Assembly: GCA_036365515.1 (NCBI GenBank)
Contig: CM070874.1
Span: 212,716,297 to 212,780,296 of the forward strand
Length of the DNA: 64,000 bases
Direction: 5' to 3'
Source: Torymus aiolomorphi
Lineage: Eukaryota > Arthropoda > Insecta > Hymenoptera > Torymidae
The notes below the pieces were generated by a model. The model was given only the letters and a program-made list of their open reading frames with translations. It made no database searches and was not told where the DNA came from. Below, one piece after another: positions 30,425-40,383 of the stretch (position 1 is the first letter of the stretch; each line of letters begins with the position of its first letter). A program made the position numbers and the translations under genes.

Positions 30425-33400
30425 CAGCAGCAGCAGCAGCAACAGCGACAGAGTCCTGGCGATCACCCCGAGCCCGAGAACAATGAAGTTATACAGCCCG
30501 GCGGCGAGCGCTTCATCGTTGCAGCCGAGGGGCAACAGTATCTGCGGCGGTTTGGTGTCCAAAGGCGCACGATTTGTTTTAGAATAGGTGAACCGCGTGA
30601 GGGAGAAAATGTTGTATTATGGATGGAAGCGGCGGTTAGCGATATCCATAACTACATAACGGAGCATGTTCCGGGTAATAATTTAATGAGTGTGAGCGTA
30701 CGAAGCGAGCGGTTTGCGCAAGGTCCCGGTGGCCTCTCGTTCAGGCCTATCGAAAATTTCACCATCGCTGATTTATGGAATCTAATTAGTTCCATATGTC
30801 AGAGTAATGAGATTATAGGCATTGACGACACGTTCATTTTACAAGCTTATTACGTTGAAATGCCCGTTGGTGCAGATAGAATACGCGGGAAAGGAGCTCT
30901 GACGGCGACCAGCCTTCAAAAGGGCTCAATAGTGACTATACAAAATGACGCCGATAATCTCTGTTTACCGCGCGCGCTCGTAGTGGCGAAAGCCCACTTG
31001 GTGCTTAAGGGGCGGGATTGCGCGGAGGCCCGTAAACAGTGGAGAAACATACGCGATTCACGTCGCGCCCTGCAGAAACAACGGGCGGAAAAACTCGCGG
31101 AGGACGCTGGTGTGTTTTTACCGCGCGAGGGGTGCGGGTTTCGCGAGCTGTTAGCGTTTCAAAATTTTTTGTCGCGTCGGGAATCGCGATCGTTGTTTTC
31201 GAAATTGAAAATTTTGGTAATGGCGATGCGACGCTTTTAGACGGCCGAAACACGTTCGAAGAATTAAATATTCCTCCTCACGGTGTAATTCATTTAATTT
31301 TTGAAGTGTCGGCGTCATTTCAACGTAATTACGAATTTATTTGCTGCGGCTGGTGCGCGGTTTTTTTGTTCTTATTGCAACAAAGGGTATCGCTGTGTCG
31401 ACCAACACACTTGTCCGCGTACTTGTCAATGTTGTTTCGTAAGTCCGCCCTGTAGGAGCGACGGCGTGGAAATGATTGAGTGTGCCTTCTGTGGGCGCAA
31501 ATTCTTTGGACACGAATGTTTTGCGAAACACAAGCAGCCGGGGTCGTACAAAAAAAATAATAAGAGAGTCTGCGATGTCGTGCGACTGTGTGCACACTGT
31601 TTAAAGATCGTGAATATTTTCAGACGGCAACACGAGTGCGGTGTCGGTTACTGTAAGCAATGCATGAAACACCATCCGTTTAACGATCAGTGCTTCATGC
31701 AGCCTATTATTGAAAATGACGCGAACGCGACTAAAAAATATTTGTATCTTTTTTATGATTTTGAAACACGTCAGGACACGCCGTACGCTCAAAACATACA
31801 GCTTCACGTGCCGAATCTGTGCGTCGCGCATTAGGTCTGTACCGACTGCAAGGCTATCGACGATATAAAAATTATCTGCAACACATGCGGGGCGCGCGAG
31901 TTTGCTTTTACGCGGGATCCGGTGAGAGAGCTGTTAGGTTTGTGCATTCGGGTAAACACTGCTTTCGCGGAAATTATATGCATCGCCCACAATGCCAAAG
32001 CTTTTGACGCGCAATTTATTCTAAAAGAACTGGCCGAGAATCCCGAGTATAGCTCGCCCAGCGTCATTTTGAGCGGTCAAAATGTAACACTGCTTAAATA
32101 TGGCCGCACCAAATTCATCGATAGCATAAATTACTTTCAGATGAAATTAAGCGCGTTGCCAGTGACCTTTGGTTTACCGGAGAGCGTTGAAAAGGGCTAT
32201 CTCCCCCATCTGTTTAACACTCTCGCCGCTCGGGACTACATCGGTCCTCTACCGCCCGTTGAGTTTTATGGTCCTGACTCGATGAGCGTATCCGCTCGTG
32301 AGGATTTTCTTGCCTGGCACCGTGAAACGAGTCCGGACTATATATTCGACATGAAAAAGGAGATTGTCGAGTACTATCAAATGGATGTAGAAATTCTCAG
32401 GCGGGCATGTATACAATTTCGGAAAATGTTCCTAGATGAGTCTGATACGGACCCGTTCGTATCAGCGGGTACTATAGCGTCGGCGTGTTCGCATGTTTAT
32501 AGAAAAAACTTTTTGACCGCGAATACCATCGGTATAATACCGCCCAACGGTTATAGACGCGCCGACAGGCATTCTCAAAAATCTATAGAGTGGCTACTAC
32601 TCTGTTGCGAGCGTGAAATCGGCCGAGAGATTGTACACGCGGGGCGCGCGCGCGAGTTTCGTTTACCGGAGGGCTATTTAGTGTATGGTTACCTGCCGGC
32701 CGCCGCCGCCGCCGCCGCACCAGACAAAGGAATTGATTTCGAATTTCAAGGCTGCTATTGGCACGGTTGCCCGCGGTGTTTTCCACATATGCGCGATTCG
32801 ACAAAAACCCGTTTCAATCAAACTTTTGCGCAAACTTACGAAAGCACATGTGAAAAAATTATACACATGAGGAGAGCCGGTTACGAAGTGCGCGAGATGT
32901 GGGAATGCGATTTTGAGTGGTTAAAAGCTCAGCAACCAGATATCGAGCGTTACATCAGCAATCATCCTATAATGTGTAAAATCACGGTTCACCCGCGCGA
33001 CGCGTTTTTCGGTGGGCGCACAGAAAATATCGTCACCTCGTACAGAGTGGCCGCGGACGAAGAGATCAAATATACGGATATTTGCTCTCTTTACCCGTAT
33101 ATTTGTAAAAGAGGTCGTTTTGCAATTGGCCACCCACGTATTTACAGCGGGGGAGAATGTGCTGCGCTAACGGGCGGTCAAAACAACAATCTCGCGAGCG
33201 TCAAGGGCCTGCTTAAATGTCGCGTGTTACCGCCGCGTGATTTATTACTGCCTGTGCTGCCTGTAAAAATGCACAATCGCCTTATTTTCGGGCTATGTCG
33301 TTCTTGTTGCGCCGAATTACGCGAGGAGGATTGCAATCACCAACAAGTTGCGCAAGCTGCGCAAGGCGATAGAACTGGGATACAATATCACCAAGATTTA

Positions 33401-34382
33401 CGTGATACGGCAATTTGAGAGCACACAGTACGACCAGCGCACGGGCAAGGGCGCTTTGTTCGCCAACTATGTAAATACTTTCCTTCGACTTAAACAGCAG
33501 GCCAGGGGGTGGCCGAGCTGGTGCGTCGACGACGTGTCGAAGCAGCGGTACATTGACGAGTACGAGCGCGACGAAGGGATCAGATTAGATGCTGATAAAA
33601 TTGAAAAAAATTCCGGTTTGCGCTCGCTCGCCAAGTACTGCTTAAATTCACTCTGGGACAAGTTTGGGCAGCGCTCTAATTTAAAGCAAACGGAAATTGT
33701 AAAAACGCGCGAAGACCTGTTGAAACTGTTAGCAGCGCCGGAGAAAGAGGTTTTCGATGTACTGCCAGTGAGCGAAAATCTCTTGTACGCGAATTGGTGC
33801 TACGTAGATGACGCTGTAGAATCTGCCCGCAGCACATGTGTTATATTAGCCGCGTACACGACAGAGCAGGCACGACTAGAACTTTACAATTACATTGAAA
33901 AGCTCACAGCCGCACGAGTTCTCTACATGGACACCGATTCGTGTATATTTAAATGCAGCCGAAATAATCCAGGCGAATACAGGCCTGCTCTGGGAAGTTT
34001 ACTCGGCAATATGACAGACGAGCTCAAGGTTTATGGCGAGGGCTCATTCATCACGGACTTTATCTCCGGGGGGCCAAAATTTTATGCCTTTCGGGCCTTT
34101 GTCCCTTCGAGCGGCGAGACTGTCGAGTGTTGTAAGGTAAAACGCGTCTCGTTAAATAGTTCAAATTCGCGTAAAATTAATTTTGATAGCGTGAAGCGCT
34201 TGATCGCGACGTACTTTGAGGGCGACGCCGCACCTATCGTTCTCAATTACAATGCCATCAGACGCACGCGCACACACGAAGTCATCACGTGCGCCGAAAA
34301 AAAGTCCTGCTCTGTAGTGCTGAGGAAGCGAAGGTACTTTGCAAATGGTACTTCGCGCCCTTTCGGCTACAAAGCGGAATAA
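30425..34382 (+). pseudogene. Polinton B protein-primed DNA polymerase B, frameshifts and stop
   Basis: This is the replicative polymerase of the element. An open frame from a CAG run at 30425 leads into the known N-terminal region (SFRPIENFTIADLWNLISS, NDADNLCLPRALVVAKAHLV). After a frame change near 31240 come zinc-finger-like CX2C/CX2H pairs (FCSYCNKGYRCVDQHTC) and exonuclease motif I (LYLFYDFETRQDT). A TAG at about 31832 follows. Exo II (AHNAKAFDAQFIL), Exo III (YYQMDVEIL), a GCYWHGCPRC insert, and motif A (YTDICSLYPYICK) come next. A small deletion with frameshift at 33340-33350 precedes motif B (KYCLNSLWDKFGQR) and motif C (LYMDTDSCIF). The catalytic aspartates are present, but the frame is broken at three places. 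Confidence 0.9.
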
Positions 34383-34837
34383 TATTAATAATAATATATA
34401 TATATATTTGTATACAACGTTCTTGCTGTAAAATAAATGTAAAAATATATTTATTCTTTTGGAAAAAATTCATTCATTTCTCCTCGTCCCCCTATCTGCT
34501 ACAGATAAAAAAAAAGTTCTAATTGTTGTTGTATTTTAACCGCTTGAAAACGCGCTCGTGGTGCTTATCGGCGGTAATGTGCTCGTCCCCGCGATAATGT
34601 GCTCGTCGCCGCGGCCATGAGCTGGCCATCGCGTCCAAGCGACCACCGCGATGATTCGCTCACCCCTGCGGTCGACTAGCGGTCCTCCGCCCGCGCCGCC
34701 CCGCCGCCCGCCGCTGCCGCTAATGTTCTTTGGCCCCGCGGCTCTGCACAGGCGAGTATTATAAAAACATCGGTCTGTCGAGTAGCCGTGGTACTCTTTG
34801 TCTTTCTCGTCGCGCGCGAGGTCCTCGTGAAAAAAAC
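34383..34837. other. Spacer between polymerase and ATPase, no gene
   Basis: AT-rich after the polymerase stop (several AATAAA-like signals, e.g. near 34431), then GC-rich with repeated TGCTCGTC-type phrases at 34556-34620. This is the position where element A has its Cys-rich ORFs and the Tudor gene; nothing similar is seen here. Confidence 0.55.
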
Positions 34838-35498
34838 ATGGACATTCGTTGGAAGCATCGGTTTACCTGCTGCGTGTGCGGTCCCACAGGCTGCGGGAAA
34901 ACCCTGTTCGTGCAGCGCTTTCTCGCACAGCTCCCGGCAATGTGCGATGCTAGCTTTCACCGTATATTATTTTATACGCCGAATGTCAGGAGGCATACCG
35001 AACAGCCTTTAAGCCCCAAGCGCCCACAACCATCGAGTTTCGAGAGGGACTGCCGCAGGTAGTCGACTATTCACGGGATAATGACAAAAAAAATTACTAA
35101 TCCTCGACGATCTCATGCGTGAGTCTTCGAGTGATGTTATTTTGGATTTATTCTCGAAAGGCAGTCACCACAAAAATATAAGCGTCATATTCATCACGCA
35201 AAATGTTTTTCACAAAGGAAAGGCACAGCGCGACATAAGTTTAAATACCAAATATCTCGTGCTGTTCAAAAACCCGCGCGACAAAGCACAGATACAACAT
35301 CTGGCACGACAAATTCACCCGGAGGACTCGCTTTTTTTACGCGACGCGTACGTCGATGCGACGCGCTTGCCACATTCTTATCTCTTTATCGATCTCTCGT
35401 AGGACTGCTTGGACGCGTTTAGATTTCGTAGCAATATCTTTCCCGACGACCATGAGCCGCATTACGCGTACGTAACAAAGCACCTTAAAGTACGCTGA
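34838..35498 (+). pseudogene. Polinton B genome-packaging ATPase, frameshifted
   Basis: The start at 34838 opens MDIRWKHRFTCC. Walker A is intact (GPTGCGKTLFVQRF). The frame shifts near 35010-35040. IEFREGLPQVVDY is followed by a homopolymer-rich break at about 35085 and Walker B (LILDDLMRESS). SHHKNISVIFITQNVFHKGK and KNPRDKAQIQHLARQIHPED follow, then a TAG at 35401, past which the C-terminal block FRFRSNIFPDD is still readable to TGA 35496. It aligns with the element A ATPase throughout. Here the P-loop survives while in A it is preceded by a stop, so the two copies decayed independently. Confidence 0.85.
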
Positions 35499-35531
35499 TT
35501 ACGCTAGCCGCGCGTCAGTTGGACAAAAACT

Positions 35532-35951
35532 ATGGCAGCGGGCAGTCGCATCGGAACCCGACGCCACCGGTGCCGCGGAATACACCCGCGCGGTAAACAT
35601 TTTTCCAAGAAAAATCTCGTGCTCCTCAGTGCACTCTCTCACGGCGATAAGAAACATCGAGCGGCTATCGCGCCCACGGCCGACAAACCGCTCGTCAAGT
35701 GCATATGCGAGTGCGCGTTGAACGTTTTACAAGGGGTCGTAAAATTGAGCGATACCGACAAGAGGCGATTGCGCAGACATAAACACACACTTAGAAAGCT
35801 GAGTGACGTACACCGGGAAAACACCGATTGGCGCACAATGAAACGATTGATGGTTCAGAGTGGCGGATCATTTTTACCACTCTTGCTCGCTCCAATACTC
35901 GGAACGCTAATCTCAAAAATATTTGGATCGAGTGGCGGTGCCACGCGATAA
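35532..35951 (+). CDS. Polinton B small basic/hydrophobic virion-type protein (pX-like), intact
   Basis: An intact 139-aa ORF. A Arg/Lys/His-rich N-terminus (RRHRCRGIHPRGKHFSKK) is followed by a conserved CECALNVLQGVV helix, a basic helix with DKRRLRRHKHTLRKL and a hydrophobic Gly-rich C-terminus (GGSFLPLLLAPILGTLISKI). The A homologue is frameshifted. Size and composition fit a small core or membrane-associated structural protein, as in adenovirus-like elements; the exact function is not known. It is one of the few uninterrupted genes of element B. Confidence 0.6.
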   Translation: MAAGSRIGTRRHRCRGIHPRGKHFSKKNLVLLSALSHGDKKHRAAIAPTADKPLVKCICECALNVLQGVVKLSDTDKRRLRRHKHTLRKLSDVHRENTDWRTMKRLMVQSGGSFLPLLLAPILGTLISKIFGSSGGATR

Positions 35952-36447
35952 GATGGAACGGGCACGCAAGATGATACTCGTACCAGAGGACACGTTTCAA
36001 CCTGCACATCATGCGATGACGTCATCCACTCCAGCCGATATAACGCAGCCAAAAGAGTCGGGAGAAAAAAGTTTACAAACACAGGGTGATAATTTTTCAC
36101 GATTAGACGCCGAAATGTACGAGGTTCTACGCTCAAAAACGGCACGTGATGATTACGAAAAATGTCTAAATTATCTACAGATTTTACGCCGCTACCTTTT
36201 TTTCCGACACAACGAACGAGCGGCGGAGCGCGAGACGAAGCGCGAAATCGACGAAATAGAGTAGGAGCTCGGACCGCTCAGGGATGAAGCTATACTCGAG
36301 AGTCTGCCAAAAATACACGCACCCAAAGCACGGCGCTTGCTACACATCTGGAAAACAAGAGTGCGCAGTCGCCTGAAATAGGACAATACAGGCACTGTGA
36401 GCATCGATGGCCGTGTCATACCTCGCACAAACATAACAGAGTTACTG

Positions 36448-36493
36448 CTCGACGCCCTGCAGAAAAAGAAAAAGACAGCAACAGCAGCAGCAG
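36448..36493. repeat. Target-site duplication of the LINE, left copy
   Basis: CTCGACGCCCTGCAG followed by an A/G-rich and CAG-rich stretch, repeated at 38506-38551 with one mismatch. The length (33 to 46 bp, depending on how the CAG run is counted) is at the upper end for target-primed reverse transcription. Confidence 0.9.
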
Positions 36494-38505
36494 AGCGTCC
36501 TTGTCATTGTCAAGCGTCATTGTCAAAGCACTGCCAGTCATCGGCAACTTCTTGGTTAAGCTGTTCAACTCCTCTTTGACCACTAACGTCTTCCCAGCCC
36601 TGTGGAAGAGAGCAAACATTGTTCCTCTGAAGAAAACCAAGGCACCTTCATCTCCTTCAGACTTTCGACCTATCGCCTTGCTGTGCTTTCTCTCAAAGGT
36701 GCTGGAGAAGATTGCACATTCACAACTGATGGAGCATCTTGAGACATTTAAAATACTCGACCCAAAACAAACTGGCTTTCGACGATTTAACTCCATGCAA
36801 ACGGCCTTACTTAAACTAACAGACGACATGAGAACAGGCATGGACAAAAAGCTGATGACAATTCTTCTGCTGTTTGATTTTAGTAAGGTATTCGATACCA
36901 TCTTACCTTCCCGACTTCTCGAGAAGTTAAGATTGATGGGGTTCTCTAGGGCTGCCCTCTTGTGGATCAACTCCTACTTTGAAGGCAGGATGCAACGCGT
37001 ATCCTCTAAATTTTTCGGTGAGTCTTCATGGCTTAGCATAAACTTAGGAGTCCCACAGGGGTCAGTACTAGGACCCTTATTGTTTTGCCTCTATATCAAT
37101 GACCTGGCGGGTGAACTCGGTCCGTTGGGTGTTCAACATTTATTATATGTAGATGACCTGCAAGTTTATTGCCAGATTAGACGCGATGGACTGGAGGAGG
37201 GGGTGGCACTGATTCAGCGGGCTGCAAGGACAGTATCGGAATGGGCTACTCGTGCCTCACTCAAACTCAATGCAGGTAAGACGAAAGCGATTGTTTTCGG
37301 TAACAATCAATACATCAATAGCGTTAAAAGCGATTCCTCCCTCTGCATTGACATGGGCTGTGGTACGAAGGTTCCCTTTTCAGATTCTGTTGAGAGTCTC
37401 GGTGTAGTACTAGATTCCAGGCTAACCTGGAAAAGTCATGTCGATAAAATAACTAAAAAATGCAACAGGATCATGTACCATCTAAGATTTTTCAGAAAGT
37501 ACACTACCGAGACTCTCCGCAAACGGCTTGTTGAGGCATTGCTTTTCCCTCATCTGGATTATTGTTCTGTCGTATTGTTGAACGCCTCTCAGGAGTTGAG
37601 GATCCGACTGCAGGTCCTGCAGAATTCAGGTGTGAGGTACGTAGTGGGACTTAGGAGGGATGATCACATCACTCCTCACAGAACCTCATTGGGCTGGCTA
37701 CGCACTGAATCGAGGAGGCAATATTTTATGGCTGTACTGATGTACAAAATCGTGCGAATGAACGTTCCAAACTGTCTAGTAGGCCTCTTTACTAGATATG
37801 TGCCCAGAGGTAATGTGAGAGGAGCGATAAAAGAATTTGAGCCCCCTCTGATGCGCAAGTCGTACGGAATTAAATCGTTTCAGGTGCGACTAGCGCATTT
37901 ATGGAACTCTCTACCCACTGAGATTCGTAATCTACCATCTCTCAGTTGGTTCAAGCGTGCAGTAAAGCGGCACATATCTGACCTAGAATAGGTCACCTTG
38001 AAAGGGATAGATACATGTATTCTTGTGCTGTCCCATATACACTATTTATTCGTTTTGTCCGTACTCTTAGGTTAGTTGTATGACTGTAATTTATAAGTAT
38101 GTCTGGACGAACGAATGTACTGGATGAATGTATGAGTTTTAATGTTTTTATAGTTTTAATATCCTTGACTGATAGGTATTCCAAATGTTTTTATTGCTAA
38201 TATTGTGTTTTTATTACGATGCTCGCCTCTATAACTTACTGTATTCAGTATTATTATTATATAACTCTGACTGTGATCACACTTTGCAACTGTGATATCA
38301 CTTGTAAACACTTGTATTATTTTGACTGTGATATTTTCTATTAGTATTATTCTGATGTGTATTATTTTGACTGTGATATCTTCTATTAGTATTTAAATTG
38401 TGACATTCTTTTATTTTATCCTAACTTTGGCGATTTATTGTATTATTTTATTCTGTACACTTTGTGAACCAAACACAATAAATAAATATCTATCTATCTA
38501 TCTAT
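36494..38505 (+). mobile_element. 5'-truncated non-LTR retrotransposon (Jockey/CR1-like)
   Basis: Inserted in the same direction as the element B genes. Nearly all of it is the RT ORF followed by a 500-bp 3' UTR. It ends in AATAAATAAATATC and a (TATC)n tail next to the right target duplication. ORF1 and the endonuclease are missing, as in a typical 5' truncation. Insertion inside a Polinton gene makes it younger than element B. Confidence 0.92.
36501..37991 (+). CDS. LINE reverse transcriptase (partial ORF2)
   Basis: An uninterrupted 496-aa frame. RT blocks: RANIVPLKKTKAPSSPSDFR, PIALLCFLSKVLEKI, LDPKQTGFRRFNSMQTALLK, LLLFDFSKVFDTI, LGVPQGSVLGPLLFCLYIND and the catalytic YVDDLQVY. The C-terminal part (PHLDYCSVVLLNASQELRIR) follows. 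Catalytic aspartates are present (DFS and VDD). The lack of the N-terminal endonuclease makes the copy non-autonomous. Family is Jockey/CR1-like by motif; I did not resolve the clade. Confidence 0.9.
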   Translation: MSLSSVIVKALPVIGNFLVKLFNSSLTTNVFPALWKRANIVPLKKTKAPSSPSDFRPIALLCFLSKVLEKIAHSQLMEHLETFKILDPKQTGFRRFNSMQTALLKLTDDMRTGMDKKLMTILLLFDFSKVFDTILPSRLLEKLRLMGFSRAALLWINSYFEGRMQRVSSKFFGESSWLSINLGVPQGSVLGPLLFCLYINDLAGELGPLGVQHLLYVDDLQVYCQIRRDGLEEGVALIQRAARTVSEWATRASLKLNAGKTKAIVFGNNQYINSVKSDSSLCIDMGCGTKVPFSDSVESLGVVLDSRLTWKSHVDKITKKCNRIMYHLRFFRKYTTETLRKRLVEALLFPHLDYCSVVLLNASQELRIRLQVLQNSGVRYVVGLRRDDHITPHRTSLGWLRTESRRQYFMAVLMYKIVRMNVPNCLVGLFTRYVPRGNVRGAIKEFEPPLMRKSYGIKSFQVRLAHLWNSLPTEIRNLPSLSWFKRAVKRHISDLE

Positions 38506-38551
38506 CTCGACGCCCTGCAGAAAAAGAAAAAGACAGCAGCAGCAGCAGCAG
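38506..38551. repeat. Target-site duplication of the LINE, right copy
   Basis: The second copy of the 36448-36493 sequence. The interrupted ORF continues immediately after it. Confidence 0.9.
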
Positions 38552-38816
38552 TAGAGGACGAGGCCCCCGTTGGCAGTTACAAATTTGCGACATTTCTCAC
38601 AGCGAGCGACACTCCCGCCGATTTGATCGGAAATCCAAAAGTCATGAAAATAGGACAAATACTAACAGCCAAGCGCTGCTTGCCAGCGCAGCAGCAGCCG
38701 TCTACAGCAGACGACTCGACGCGCTCGTCGATTCTCACCCGCAATAAAAAGCGCGTCAGAAAAGTGAAGAAAAACTGGCTCAAATTTGACCTGGCGTACG
38801 AGAGAGAGAGAGAGCA

Positions 38817-39940
38817 ATGGCTTACGAAAAGCAGTACTACGACCTCGAGCACGAGGCGGGCTACGCGGGCGCACGGAATCCCCTACGTTAGAACGCAACC
38901 AGCACAAAGGCGAAGAAGAAAAAAATTTACGACTGGCTGAGCAATCAAGACGCGTACACGCTTCATCACCCGATAAAAAGACGCTTTCTACGGCTCACGT
39001 ACAACGTGAGCAACGTCGACGACGTGTGGGAGTGCGATTTACTGCAACTCACATCGATAAAGGACTATAACGACGGTCACTGCTACATCCTCGTAGTCAT
39101 CGATGTACTCGGCAAGTTTGCGTGGGGGTTGAACCATTGATGGATAAAACGGCGCACAATGCTGCCGACGCATTCAAACGCATTATCGGCAGAGCACAAT
39201 CGCGTTTACCCTTGTGCGTGCAGACCGATCGAGGCAAAGAATTTACCGGGGCAGCGTTTCAAAAACTTCTTGACCGGCGGGGAATTGACTTTCGCGTCGC
39301 CAGGAATTCCGATATCAAGACAGCGGTCGTTGAGCGTCTCAACAGGTCACTGCGCGAGCGAATCTGGCGATATTTTTCCCACCAAAACACCAAACGATAT
39401 ATCGACGTTTTACAAAAAATTGTCCACGCGTACAATCATTCTCTACACAGCGGTACACGGATGCGCCCCGCTGATGTTGACATCTACAAGGCTGCGCAGG
39501 CGCGAGAAAACTTGGCCAAGCGCACGAGCTCCAATTATCGGCGGCGACGGTGGCGCCCCCACCACGTCACCGCGACACATGGTAAATTCAATGTGGGAGA
39601 CCTCGTGCGCATCGGTTGAACAAAAAACACCTTCGAGCGCGGATACGAGAACAATTTCAGCGAGGAAATTTTTAAGATAACGCGAGTATCGCGACGACAA
39701 GGGCTGCACACGTACATTCTTCAGGACTTGAACGACGAGCTCATAGACGGCTTCTTTTACAAAGAGGAACTCGTACGCGTCGGGCGCGAGCGTCTGGCGG
39801 CCATTAAGAATTTCAAGATCGAACGCGTCGTGCGCGAGAAAGGGCGCGGCGCCAACAAGCAGCTGCTTGTCAAGTGGCTCGGCTATCCGGATAAATTTAA
39901 TTCTTGGGTAAAAGCGAGTTAGCTCGAAAAAATCGCGTAA
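38817..39940 (+). pseudogene. Polinton B integrase with chromodomain, broken
   Basis: The start ATG at 38817 opens MAYEKQYYDLEHEAGYAGAR, as in element A. A TAG lies at about 38889, a frameshift near 39120 and a TGA at about 39617. Readable blocks are HCYILVVIDVLGKFAW, VQTDRGKEFTGAAFQKL, DIKTAVVERLNRSLRERI and YNHSLHSGTRMRPADVDIY. Then come an SH3-like linker (GLHTYILQDLNDELIDGFFY) and a chromodomain (KQLLVKWLGYPDKFNSWV), followed by a TAG and the terminal TAA at 39938. The linker is present here but shortened in A. Integrase acts on the element's terminal repeats, which I could not find. Confidence 0.85.
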
Positions 39941-40383
39941 AAAAAACAAGCATGGACACGTACGAAGATTTTTACATGGTGCTGCCTAGCAACAGCAGTA
40001 TGAATTACTTTCCCGATAATAAGACTAGCTGCTTCACGACACACTTACCGCGTGAGATCAAATTACACGGCGAATGGTTCGTCGGGCTGGTGGAAACACC
40101 CGTACCATGCAGCGTCGTGCATTTTCAAGAGGAGGACGCCTTCTACAAGTTTTCCACGTACGACGACGACGCGCAACTCGTGGAGGAAAAATATTGTAAT
40201 ATACCCGTTGGAATTTATGACTCACTCTTTGAGCTGGCGGACGCGATAAACAGCTCAAATAAAACCTATCGGCATCAAATGCTCGAACCCGTTAAAACAC
40301 GTCGCGGCTATTACGCGATAAGACGCAAGTGCGACTGCGCGCAGCTACACGAGACTCATTTCAACGAAAAAATGCGACGTATA

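Larger units (their letters stand above)
35952..38815 (+). pseudogene. Polinton B conserved ORF, split by a LINE insertion
   Basis: The counterpart of 3712-4574 in element A. It begins MERARKMILVPEDTFQPAHH, passes LQILRRYLFFRHNERA, meets TAG codons at 36262 and 36378, and reaches SIDGRVIPRTNITELLLDAL. It is then interrupted at 36494 by a non-LTR retrotransposon and resumes after 38551 (GSYKFATFLTASDTPADLIG) to a basic tail (RVRKVKKNWLKFDLAY). A poly-Gln/Ala codon run lies at the insertion point. Function unknown; it was broken before or after the LINE arrived. Confidence 0.6.
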
